From positions 39,618,001-39,682,000 of the forward strand of contig JBAIAC010000001.1 in the NCBI GenBank assembly GCA_037349315.1: a stretch of DNA of 64,000 nucleotides. The letters are read 5' to 3'. Positions 12,201-21,486 of the stretch are shown piece by piece (within the stretch, counting starts at the first letter, position 1; the number at the start of each line of letters is the position of its first letter). The notes beneath the pieces were generated by a model that worked only from the letters and a program-made list of their open reading frames with translations, was not told the origin of the DNA and did no database searches. The translations under genes were made by a program, and so were the position numbers. This DNA is from Chelydra serpentina. Taxonomy: Eukaryota; Chordata; Testudines; Chelydridae.

Positions 12201-12480
12201 CTTTAACAATGGTGCCAGAATGCTCCATAATATATGAAATAGTGTTTTTTGTTACAAATATATCTGTATTTATTATTCCATCAACACTCCCAGTGCAAAG
12301 GAGAAGCAGCCAACTCTGGGAGGTTATGTCCCTGTACACAATATGTGTGTAAATACTAAGTCTACACTGAGATGACACATTAGCAATGAACATTTTCTGT
12401 CAATCATATACCTGAGTTATAAAGAAAATGAGAAAGAAGATGGACTTATTTAGTTTATAAGAATGTAGTTTTCATTATTT
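9291..12480. other. AT-rich DNA with small repeat fragments
   Basis: Two small relics are visible: a palindromic-repeat fragment about 9895-9945 ('agttacaccagggtaaaat') and half of a hAT-type foldback about 10272-10320 ('cagcagttcccaacctgag'). No gene was recognised. Confidence 0.5.
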
Positions 12481-12787
12481 ATTGTACATAATCATTACTG
12501 AAGTATAGATATATCCAAATTGCTACATTATGCTGTTACTTATGCGTTTGTTCTAATGGTCAAACATCATAAACAACAAGGTTAAATCTCCATCTCTCTG
12601 TAGCAAAAAAACAGAACAAAACAAAAGAATGTACTGCCTCAGCTAACATTTCTCTTCCACACTGTTATATTGTGAAATGGAGGTTTAACCTTGTTGCCTA
12701 TACCGCTTGGGCCATTAGAGAAAATACATGAGCAGCTGCATAGTACAGCAATTTAACTATATCTACATTTCAGTAATGATGTACAAT
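12481..12787. repeat. long inverted repeat (foldback), about 118-bp arms
   Basis: The left arm (12481-12598) and the reverse complement of the right arm (12670-12787) align over their whole length with roughly three in four bases equal, including ATCATTACTGAA and CAACAAGGTTAAA. The loop is about 70 bases. The piece TAGCAATTTGGATATATCTA at about 12909-12928 is an exact reverse complement of part of the left arm (about 12505-12525). It could be a foldback MITE or a hairpin-forming locus; no target duplication was found. Confidence 0.75.
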
Positions 12788-14293
12788 TGACAGTGAAAGC
12801 GATATTCTCAAACCAAGTAAGTTACTACAAATATTTATATACATACATAAAACTTCTCAAAGTTTTCCGTGCCACCTCTTCACTGGGGTTGCTGGAGTAA
12901 TATATATATAGCAATTTGGATATATCTATATAGATATATATGTAACAGCCAAAGCAATGGAATTGAATTTGACATTATGTGAGCCATTTCCAGGAACTCG
13001 CACTTGCTTCTGATCCTGATATGTCGTCTGTGGTTAACTTAATAGCATGTTTGGTGTTGTTTGCAACAGCAGCTATGTGAGTGGAGTAATATGGTGTTCC
13101 ATTTTGGAATCCATCTACCTACCTACAATGGCTGTACTTAAATTTTTTCTACTGATCAGACAGAGACCATCAATTTTATCCACATTGCCCATTTAAAGTA
13201 TAGGGACTCTCACAGACTAGAGGAATCTTTTAAAACCAAATAAATGTTTTAAGTCCAACCTCTATAGCTGTCTTTCTATCCAGGTTCTATCACATTATCT
13301 GAGTGACTGAGACATATAGGAAAGACATAATAATATGCTGTCTTCCTTCCCAGCAAGTAGGATTAAATGCTTGATCAGAATGAAGATAGGCTGTTTGAAG
13401 TGAATGTGTGTGAGAGAGAAAGAGATTAGTACGTATTGTGAAGAAATAAGTGTTGCATTTAGTTCTAAATGCCATAAAGTTAGTGGTTATTCTTATCTCA
13501 CCAACTTAATTGTACTCTAGGTACATTGTTGCACAACCAATAGCAGAAGATAACAAGTCCATCATGCAATATTTACTCTTCGATGTGTTCCGGATTATTT
13601 ATTATGGAGCTAATCCAAAGACCACTGCAGTTAATAGGAGTATCTGTTGACTTCACTGGGTTTTGAAACAGGTCCCCTGAACTCTTGCTTTTGACTGCTA
13701 GTTTTGATACTTTGTAGCAAACATCGTGCATTGCATTTTGGCTAACTAATCACACATAAACTTTTAATTGCTGTGATTTTATCAAGAATCGAGGCTAAAG
13801 ATTTAGAGACATTTTTGAATATTGGATACACTTGGATATTTGTTGATAACAAAGATGATTGAGACAAATGGGATCTGAAATGTACTGAATTTTTTTTGCA
13901 TAGTAACACCATTTTACAATACTAATGTCCTGATATATTGACCTTGTTTTCAGAACTCTCTGAAAGTGGCTTGTCAACACTAAAAATCCATACCACACTA
14001 CAGCATATTTACCTAAAATAATTAAAATTAAATTACGTTGTCAAATTTGATTAACTGGTTGGTTAAAATTAGTTGGAAATACACAAAGGTAAGTGGTTTT
14101 TTTTTAGCTTAATCTCAAATAACTAATGCAAGTTGGTCCAAAAACAAGCATATAAAGGGCTGAGAACTAATAAAGCCATTGAACCTGATGAAAAGCCCTT
14201 TTTGTTTGTATATAAAGCAAAAGGCTGTCAGGTAATGAGCTACCTGAGCCCTATATATCAGATGACAAAGCCTTCTAGTATTATCACTCCCTC
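12788..14293. other. AT-rich DNA without recognised gene
   Basis: Contains a short TA-rich microsatellite (about 12898-12945) that includes the 21-base match to the foldback upstream, and an old palindromic-repeat fragment near 13600-13675. No gene is visible. Confidence 0.5.
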
Positions 14294-14330
14294 TAAGCCC
14301 TGGTCTACACTACGAGTTTAGGTCGAATTT
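14294..14330. repeat. left TAA duplication and terminal inverted repeat
   Basis: TAA at 14294-14296 followed by the terminus GCCCTGGTCTACACTACGAG and then TTTAGGTCGAA. It pairs with the right terminus at 19145-19178. Confidence 0.9.
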
Positions 14331-14676
14331 ATTAGCGTTATTTCGATTGATCCGTGCACCCATCCACACGACGAAGCCCTTAACATCAACTTCTAGGGCT
14401 CTTAAAATCGATCTCGCCACTCCACCCCCAACGAGGGGATTAGCGCTTAAAGCGATATTGCCGAATCGATGTAGGCTTAGTGAGGACGCAATTCGACGGT
14501 ATTGGCCTCCTGGATCTATCCCACAGTGCAACATTTGACCGCTCTGGACAGCAGTCTGAGCTCGAATGCTCCGCCCAGGTAGACAGGAAAAGCCCCGCGA
14601 ACTTTTGAATTTCATTTCCTGTTTGGCCAGCGTGGTGAGCTGCAGGTGAGCGCAGATCTCATCAGCAGAGGTGACC

Positions 14677-16668
14677 ATGATGGAGTCCCAGAACCGAAGA
14701 CGAGCTCCAGCATGGACCGAGCGTGAGGTACGCGATCTGATCGCTGTATGGGGAGACGAAACCGTGCTAGCAGAGCTACGGTCCAAAAGAAGAAATGCCA
14801 ATACATATGCCAAAGTCTCCAAGGGCATGCAGGACAGAGGCTACAACAGGGACGCGCAACAGTGCCGCGTGAAAATTAAGGAGCTCAGGCAAGCCTACCA
14901 AAAAACCAGAGATGCAAACAGCCGCTCTGGGTCAGAGCCCCAGACATGCCGCTTCTATGATGAGCTGCATGCCATTCTAGGAGGTGCAGCCAGCACTGAC
15001 CCACCCATGTGGTATGACTCCGTATGTGGATCATCAGAAACGACAGAGGAGCATGATGATGATAATGATGCTGAAAATAGCGCCCAGACACAGCAAGGAA
15101 GCGGAGAAGCCCTTTTCCCCGACAGCCAGGAACTCTTTGTCACCCTGGAGCCAGTACCCTACGAACCCACCCAAGGCATGCTCGATGCAGGAGAAGGGAC
15201 CTCTAGTGAGTGTACCTCTGTTAAATTAATACATGTTTTATAAGCAAGCGTGTTTAATGATTAATTCGCGGCCAGTACAGCTACAGCTACTGGAAAAGTC
15301 TGTTAACATGTTCGGGGATGGAGCAGAAATCCTCCAGGGACATCTCCAGAAAGATCTCCTGGATGTACTCCCAAAGCCTGTGCAAAAGGTTTCTGGGGAG
15401 GGCAGCCTTATCCTGTGCTCCGTGGTAACACACTCTACCACGCCAGGCCAGTAGCACGTAGTCTGGAATCATTGCTTTGCAAAGCATGGCGGCGTATGTT
15501 CCCGGTGTTTGCTGGCATTCAAGCAACATCCGTTCTTTATCTGTCTGTGTTATCCTCAGAAGAGTGATATCATTCATGGTCACCTGGTTGAAATAGGGGA
15601 ATTTTATTAAGGGGGTATTCAGAGGGGCTCCGTCCCTGCTGGGCTGTTTGCCTGTGGCTGAACGGAAATCTTCCCCGCTGTGACCCACGCGGTGGGGGGA
15701 GGGGGAACAGCGAACATCTTGGATGTGTGTCTGTGTGTGTGTTGGGGGGTGTCGATTAGGTTCGCGCTGCACGTTAACCCGAAAACCACCACCCCTCCCT
15801 TTTCAATTGCCAACCAGTTTTAAATTGCCAGCCCAAAGGCTGTTTGTTATGGGAAATGAGGGGGTTGCTGTTTGAAAACATTCCCACATGTTATGAAGGT
15901 TAAAGAAGCCTATTGACTGTGGCTTACCATGGCTGCCTGCAAGCCGAATTCTGTTGCCCGCTGGACCTACTTGTGTGATCTCTCACACCAAACCGGCAGA
16001 CCCTCAATATAACAGGCAAAGTGCAACCTTGGACCAAATGCACATGTGATATGTAATGTTTGGAGCATTGTTCTCTAATATGTGTCTTTTAAACTACTCC
16101 TCTCCTGTTTGTTTCCTCCCGCAGCTGCAAATGTTTCAACGCCACCCCTTTCATCACCGTCCCAGAGGCTAGCGAAGATTAGAAGTAAAAAAAAAAAAGG
16201 AATCGAGACGATATGTTCTCAGAACTCATGCAATCCTCCCACACTGAATCTGCCCAGCAGAATGCGTGGAAGCAGACACTGTTGGAGTCCAGGAAGGCAG
16301 AATTTGATTGTGCGGACAGGTGGTGTGCTGAAGACAATGACTGGCGGGATGAAGAGAGACAGCGGCGGGATGAAGAAAGTAGGTGGTGTCAGCGTGCAGA
16401 GAGAAGGCAGGATGCAATTCTGAGGCTACTGGAGGATCAAACAGAAATCCTCCAGCTTATGGCTGAGGAAAGGCGCAGGGTTCAGGAAAGGTCGCCTGAG
16501 CCCAGACCGCCGCTACAGCCCCTGTGTAACCAACAGCCCTCCTTCCCGAATCCCATAACCTCATCTCCGAGACGCCCAAGAACGCGTTTGGGCGGCCTCC
16601 GTGCACCCAACCACTCAAGCCAAGAGAACAGTCCAAGCAACAAAGGGCTGGCATTCAATAAGTTTTAA
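14677..16668 (+). pseudogene. Harbinger Myb/SANT-like DNA-binding protein, two exons, one frameshift
   Basis: This is the second protein of PIF/Harbinger elements, thought to bind the transposon ends and help bring the transposase into the nucleus. Exon 1 starts at ATG 14677 and ends at 15205 before GTGAGT. It holds a trihelix/Myb-like domain (APAWTEREVRDLIAVWGDE near the N-terminus) and an acidic tail. The intron (15206-16124) ends in a pyrimidine tract and CCCGCAG. Exon 2 (16125-16668) joins in phase, has a basic lysine-rich run, then a charged helical region (QRRDEESRWCQRAERRQDAI) and a proline-rich end. After the run of 12 A (16187-16198) the frame is off by one, so the original frame resumes only from about 16213. 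This may be a true mutation or a homopolymer error. A poly-A signal follows at 16800-16805. Confidence 0.8.
15287..15772 (-). CDS. hypothetical antisense ORF inside the Myb intron
   Basis: A 161-codon open frame lies on the minus strand wholly within the 919-base intron of the Myb-like gene. Its second half has a balanced, protein-like composition (LLECQQTPGTYAAMLCKAM, LHRLWEYIQEIFLEMSLEDF), while the first half is proline-rich and low in complexity. I recognise no family. It could be a third Harbinger protein, a captured fragment, or a chance frame. Comparison with other copies of the same transposon would tell these apart. Confidence 0.3.
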   Translation of the reverse strand: MQREPNRHPPTHTQTHIQDVRCSPSPHRVGHSGEDFRSATGKQPSRDGAPLNTPLIKFPYFNQVTMNDITLLRITQTDKERMLLECQQTPGTYAAMLCKAMIPDYVLLAWRGRVCYHGAQDKAALPRNLLHRLWEYIQEIFLEMSLEDFCSIPEHVNRLFQ

Positions 16669-16798
16669 AGTGCTGTGTGTCCTTGTCCTTCCCTCATCCC
16701 CTCCTCCACCACCCATCCTGGTGCTTCCCTTCCTCCACCACCTATCCCGGGAGGCTGTGGCAGTTACCCCCATAGTTCCCCCTCTTTGTTTTACGAAT

Positions 16799-16840
16799 TA
16801 ATAAAGAATGCATGATTTTTAAGCAACAATGACTTTATTT
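16799..16840. terminator. overlapping convergent polyadenylation signals
   Basis: AATAAA on the plus strand at 16800-16805 lies downstream of the Myb-like gene. Its reverse complement, TTTATT, at 16834-16839 serves the transposase transcript from the other side. The two signals are about 30 bases apart, so the two transcripts would overlap slightly at their ends. Confidence 0.65.
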
Positions 16841-16947
16841 CCTCTGCAAGCGGTGACCGAGGGGGGGGAGGGCCGGGCGGTTTGGGTAAAGGGAAGTAGA
16901 GTGAATGAAGGGGCGGGGCTTTTCATTACTGGGGAAAAACAGAACTT

Positions 16948-18243
16948 TCACACAGCATCCTGGCCATTCATAAAACTGGTTTTCAAAGCTTCCCTGATGC
17001 GCAACGCACCCTGCTGTACTCTTGTAATAGCTCTGGTGTCTGGCTGCACATAACCAGCGGCCAGGCGATTTGCCTCAACCTCCCACCCCGCCACAAACGT
17101 CTCCCCCTTACTCTCACAGATATTGTGGAGCGCACAGCAAGCAGTAATAATAATGGGAATATTGGTTTAGCTGAGATCTAACCTAGTCAATAAACTTCGC
17201 CAGCGAGCTTTTAAACACCCAAATGCACATTCCACCACCATTCTGCACTTGCTCAGCCTATAGTTGAAAAGGTCCTGACTACTGTCCAGGCTACCTGTGT
17301 ATGGCTTCATGAGCCATGGCATTAAGGGGTAGGCTGGGTCCCCAAGGATAACTATAGGCATCTCAACATCCCCAACGGTTATTTTCTGGTCTGGGAAGAA
17401 AGTCCCTTGCTGCAGCAGCTGAAACAGACCAGAGTTCCTGAAGATGCGAGCGTCATGTATCTTTCCCGGCCATCCCACGTTGATGTTGGTGAAACGTCCC
17501 TTATGATCCACCAGTGCTTGCAGCACTATTGAAAAGTAACCCTTTCGGTTTATGTACTCGCTGGCTTGGTGGTCCGGTGCCAAGATAGGGATATGGGTTC
17601 CGTCTATCGCCCCTCCACAGTTCGGGAACCCCATTGCTGCAAAGCCATCCAGTATGAGCTGCACATTTCCCAGACTCACAACCCTTGGTACCAGCAGCTT
17701 GGTGATCGCCCTGGCTACTTGCATCACAACAGCCCCCACTGTAGATTTTCCCACTCCGAATTGATTCGCGACTGACTGGTAGCTGTCTGGCGTTGCAAGC
17801 TTCCACAGGGCTATCGCCAGTCGCTTCTCTACTGTGAGGGCTGCTCTCATCTTGGTGTTCTGGCGCTTCAGGGCAGGGGAAAGCAACTCACAAAGTTCCA
17901 TGAAAGTGCCCTTACGCATGCGAAAGTTTCGCAGCCACTGGGATTCATCCCAGACCTGCAGCACTATGTGGTCCCACCAGTCTGTGCTTGTTTCCCGGGC
18001 CCAGAATCAGCGTTCCACTGTATCAACAAGCCCCATTACCACCATGATGTCCACCTTGCGGGGGGGCCTTTTTTGAGAGAGGTCTGTGTCCATGTCCTCA
18101 TCACTGTCCTCAGGGCGCTGCTGTCGCCTCCTCGCCTGCTGTAGCTGTAGCAGCTCCTGGTTCTCGTTCTCCATATACTCCTGGACAATGCGCGTGGTGT
18201 TCATAACGGCGATAACAGCTGCGGTGATTTGATCGTGCTCCAT
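16948..18243 (-). pseudogene. PIF/Harbinger DDE transposase with two in-frame stops
   Basis: The frame of 431 codons starts at ATG 18243 and ends at TGA 16950-16948. It encodes an HARBI1-like endonuclease (DDE_Tnp_4 superfamily) that cuts and reinserts the element in the nucleus. After an N-terminal acidic segment and a helical region (FMELCELLSPALKRQ, VANQFGVGKSTVG) the catalytic residues are in place: D214 in GGAIDGTHIP, D302 in ILGDPAYPL and E338 in VVECAFGCLKARW. TGA at 18009-18007 (codon 79) fits a CGA-to-TGA change at a CpG. TAA at 17169-17167 lies near codon 359, after LLTRLDLS. Downstream the frame is otherwise open and keeps family features (IIITACCALHNICESKGE). With only two point lesions this is a recently silenced copy. 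The gene points towards the Myb-like gene. Confidence 0.9.
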
Positions 18244-18404
18244 GCTTTCCCTGGTATGCTGTTTTCAGGACAGCAGAGTGGGAGCAGAAGCGGCGGGTGG
18301 ATAACAATGGTGTCAGCAATATGGTGCCCGCATGAAAAAAGGCGCGAAAGGATTTTTGGCTCCCCCCTCAGTTGCTTTCACGGAGGGAGAGGGGAGCAAG
18401 GGTT

Positions 18405-18500
18405 AGGCTCATTCCCTTCTAGCAGCAGATGGTACAATATGCCAGGAAGCAAGGGTAGGCGCCTTCCCTTCTAGCTGCAGATGGTTCAATAGGCTTGATA
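18405..18500. repeat. two inverted-orientation copies of the CTGCAGATGG motif
   Basis: The motif CTTCTAGCTGCAGATGG occurs here near 18465 and, with small changes, near 18412. The reverse form recurs in the 72-bp tandem units at 18758-18917, so this part of the Harbinger element was built by duplication and inversion. Confidence 0.6.
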
Positions 18501-18516
18501 TCCATCATCATCTCCT

Positions 18517-18592
18517 GGCCCCCTCAAGGATTGAACTCGCAACCCCGGGTTTAGCAGGCCAACGCTCAGACCGCTGAGCTATCCCTCTGCCC
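18517..18592 (-). other. tRNA-like module 1 inside Harbinger
   Basis: Read on the minus strand this 76-base module starts GGGCAGAGGGATAGCTCAG and holds an A box (TAGCTCAGCGGTCTGAG) and a B-box-like GAGTTCAATCC. It matches the head of the Cry-type SINE at 127 bp but lacks the SINE body and CR1 tail. A functional tRNA gene is unlikely because pairing is poor in the anticodon arm. It could still drive RNA polymerase III transcription. Confidence 0.75.
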
Positions 18593-18757
18593 ATGTTGCA
18601 GGCAGTACTGAATCTCCCTTAAACAAAACGTAAAAAAGAGAACAACCAGAGTCACTCTGATCACTCCCATTTTTGTCCAAGCGCCCCCGGCCAGCCACAC
18701 CATAGGCCGCCGGCCAGGAGCACACAAATTTCAAGCATATTGTATGATCTGCAGCTG

Positions 18758-18917
18758 TGTAGTCCCACGACTACAGTCATTTATGGCCTATTGCACCATC
18801 TGCAGCTAGAAGGCAAGGAGCTTATGCTGTGTAGTCCCGTAACTATGACCATTTATGGCATATTGCACCATCTGCAGCTAGAAGGCAAGGAGCTTATGCT
18901 GTGTAGTCCCGCGACTA
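18758..18917. repeat. 72-bp tandem repeat, about 2.2 units
   Basis: Units start with GTAGTCCC at about 18758, 18830 and 18902. Each full unit ends in AAGGAGCTTATGCTGT; the third is cut short. It lies between the two tRNA-like modules of the Harbinger element. Confidence 0.85.
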
Positions 18918-18934
18918 GCAGCCTCAGGCAGAAT

Positions 18935-19010
18935 GGCCCCTCAAGGATTGAACTCGCAACCCCGGGTTTAGCAGGCCAACGCTCAGAACGCTGAGCTATC
19001 CCTCTACCCT
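18935..19010 (-). other. tRNA-like module 2 inside Harbinger
   Basis: This is nearly identical to module 1 (18517-18592), with the same A and B box segments on the minus strand and a base change in the D-arm region (GCGTTCTGAG). Like the first, it lacks the CR1-type tail. The two modules and the repeat between them suggest a segmental duplication within the transposon. Confidence 0.75.
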
Positions 19011-19144
19011 TATTATAGCTCGACTGAATCCCCAGTAGACCTAATGTCCAGGCGTACGCTGGAGATGTACGGTAATTGTGAGCTGAGCAGGCTTCCATAC
19101 ACAATCGATTCCATAAATTCGGGTTTTAAAATATCGACTTCTAT

Positions 19145-19181
19145 AATTTCGACCTAATTCTGTAGTGTAGACATACCCTAA
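19145..19181. repeat. right terminal inverted repeat and TAA duplication
   Basis: The sequence ends TGTAGTGTAGACATACCC at 19178, followed by TAA at 19179-19181. It mirrors the left end at 14297. Confidence 0.9.
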
Positions 19182-19562
19182 GTCTCATCAAAATAGGTGA
19201 AATCAATGAAGGTGACATTTATGTCCTGTTCACACAATGCTGAATGAATTTGGTTGTTTGTGGGGTACTCAACAGCAGGAATTGGCAGGGATGGCATCCA
19301 ACCCATTGTCAAGCTACAGGGCTGGAATAGCAGCTGCATTCTCTCAGCACTTCCTATGTAGAATGGAGCATGGCCACTTGATCTGTGTAAAGCTAGATTT
19401 AGTAGCTCCTTCATCATCCAAACAACACCTAGTGGTCTCCTCCCTGTAGACCTGTCAATGTTATCTATGATTCTCATATGGTCTCCATCCCCATGGCATC
19501 TGAGTGCCTATTTGCATCCAGGATTGAGCCTCCCTCCATGTTTTGTCAAAACATAGGAGTTG
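19182..19562. other. unassigned sequence
   Basis: About 380 bases between the Harbinger element and a hAT-type MITE. I see no gene or repeat in it. Confidence 0.4.
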
Positions 19563-19570
19563 CTTTATTG

Positions 19571-19689
19571 CAGTGGTTTTCATTTGCAGACCCCTAGAAA
19601 AGTTTGAATGGATGTATGGCCCCTTTGGAAAACTGAGACATAGTCTGCAAACCCCCAGGGGTCTGTAGACTACAGGTTAAAAACCACTG
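19571..19689. mobile_element. hAT-type foldback MITE
   Basis: It begins CAGTGGTTTTCA and ends TTAAAAACCACTG, an inverted terminus of the hAT kind. The whole is a weak palindrome ('gcagacccctag' against 'caggggtctgtag'). Flanking 8-mers CTTTATTG and ACATATTG agree at the last five bases, a worn 8-base target duplication. Confidence 0.8.
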
Positions 19690-19716
19690 ACATATTGGAT
19701 CATACTGGTGCCCCAT

Positions 19717-19757
19717 CTACCTTAGTATTCTATCACTAAGATAGAATACTAAGGTAG
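19717..19757. repeat. perfect 18-bp palindrome with 5-base loop
   Basis: CTACCTTAGTATTCTATC at 19717-19734 is exactly complementary to 19740-19757; the loop is ACTAA. No promoter or gene lies next to it. Confidence 0.9.
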
Positions 19758-21253
19758 CACCTTGATGTCTCAGAGGAAGGTGCACAAAACAATGCAATGG
19801 GCAGCCCTGCCCGCCCAATAGTAATTTTTTTTTTATGCTCTGATGCCTGAGGGTTTATATCCATACCAAAATACTTGTTTGGTTTAAAAAAAATATTTAC
19901 TGTTGTCACTCCAAATATGCCTATCCCTGTACACGTCAATCCTTTTTAAAATCCTGCCAAGCACTAGGCCTCAACAATATTCAGTGGCACTGAGTTCCAC
20001 AGGCAAACTGTGCATTGTGTAAAAAAGTAGAAGGTGTGGACGCCCCATGGACAGCTAGTATGCCATAAAGGGAAAGGAGGGAGATAAGTCATGCAGAGAG
20101 CTTTGTCAACACCTTCATATCTTAGTAAATTTCATCCTATACAAATACTCTTTTGAACACAGCCTACTGATATACTTGTTAAAATCCTTGTATCAGCATT
20201 TATAGGTAAAATTAGCCAATGACCAGGGGTACTACTGGGATTATAAAATTAACATAATGACATCTTGAAACATTACAGTCCCTTGACTGGCTCATTTGGT
20301 TCATTTATAAACTGTCAACAATCTAACAAGAAAAAAAAACACTTCAGATCTCAGAATTCCACAGGGTTGACATCCCCATTTGGTGTTCCACTGTGACTTA
20401 GGACCCGTAGAGCTCTTCATTTGCTCCTGGGGAATGTATCACAATTAATTTATTAAGTTAATTGTAGTTAATTTATAGTAATAACTCCAAATACATTATA
20501 TTTATTTAGTGCTGAAGGTCCCTGTGGCAGGAATCTTAAATTCATACTGGACTGTAAAGCATGTAGCACATTGTTGGCATTAGATGAATAGTGAATAGTA
20601 GCAGCAATACTGATAATTACTACATTGCCCAGGCTGAAGGAGCTCTTTCTTCCTCATATAACTTTGGCATAGTACTTTTTTTTAACATGAGTCCATATCT
20701 CCCTGCAGAGGACTACACAGAGACTGATACAGATATTTATACTAATGCAAAAAGTCTCTTTATTTCCATAGGATCTGCTTATGCATAACCGTGGAAAACT
20801 TGCAAGTTTCTTTTCACAATGTTTTCATCAATATTTTTCCTGTTTATAAGGTATTGCATCACTGAAGGTTTGCTAATTTTCCAAATGTTAAAGAATCTGT
20901 GAACACTTTCAGGTACAAAGAGATCACCAAAAATTTCCATCCTAACTCAAAACCCATTAAAGTCAATAGAAAGTGCATTTTCGAGACCAGCATCCAGACC
21001 TCACTCTAGGACTTACCCTGATTTTGACCCAATGACTTCAGTGGTCTGTCTGAACAAGGATAAGCCTTTCCTCTTCTGACCAGCACCGAGCTAAGCCACA
21101 GAAAAACAGCTGCCCACCTTTGAGTATGTTACTGTCTGTGCTGTTGAAGTGATGCTAGTCTGGCACTATTATCATTTTCATGACAGAAAAACTTCTCTTG
21201 TATCAGAAATGTGAGGAGAATGGTGGTTATAAAATGGAATAAATGCCTGTTAC
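19758..21253. other. AT-rich DNA without recognised gene
   Basis: No family-like reading frame, RNA gene or clear repeat was found in these 1.5 kb. Confidence 0.45.
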
Positions 21254-21261
21254 TTCTAGAC

Positions 21262-21478
21262 CAGAGATTCTCAACCTGTGGTCTGCGGACCTCTGGGGGT
21301 TGGTAGACTACGTCTAAGTGGTCCACAAAAGGTTGTTGTTACCATAGAACTGTGGTTTTCAACTTGTGGTCTGTGGACCCCCAGAGGTCTGCGGAACTAT
21401 CTAAAATTTCCAAAGGGGTCCCCACCTCCATATAAAATTTTTTAGGAGTCCGCAAATGAAAAAAAATGAGAACCACTA
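21262..21478. mobile_element. hAT-type foldback MITE with 8-bp target duplication
   Basis: It starts CAGAGATTCTCAACCTG and ends TGAGAACCACTA. The flanking octamers TTCTAGAC (21254-21261) and CTCTAGAC (21479-21486) differ at one base, the 8-base duplication expected of hAT elements. A second internal head, 'actgtggttttcaacttgtg' near 21346, suggests a nested or duplicated copy of the same family. Confidence 0.85.
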
Positions 21479-21486
21479 CTCTAGAC

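Larger units (their letters stand above)
14297..19178. mobile_element. complete PIF/Harbinger DNA transposon
   Basis: The element is 4882 bases long. Left end GCCCTGGTCTACACTAC and right end (reverse complement) GGGTATGTCTACACTAC form imperfect inverted termini that go on with GTTTAGGTCGAA and AATTAGGTCGAA. It is flanked by TAA on both sides (14294-14296 and 19179-19181), the 3-base target duplication expected of PIF/Harbinger. Inside are the two genes typical of the group, a Myb/SANT-like protein on + and a DDE transposase on -, whose 3' ends face each other. The rightmost kilobase carries tRNA-like modules and tandem repeats. Both genes carry a few inactivating changes, so the copy is probably dead but young. 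Confidence 0.93.

Noticed and set aside
18517..19010. Two functional tRNA genes
   Set aside because: The A and B boxes are present, but the modules match the SINE head, pair poorly in the anticodon arm and lie in a transposon.
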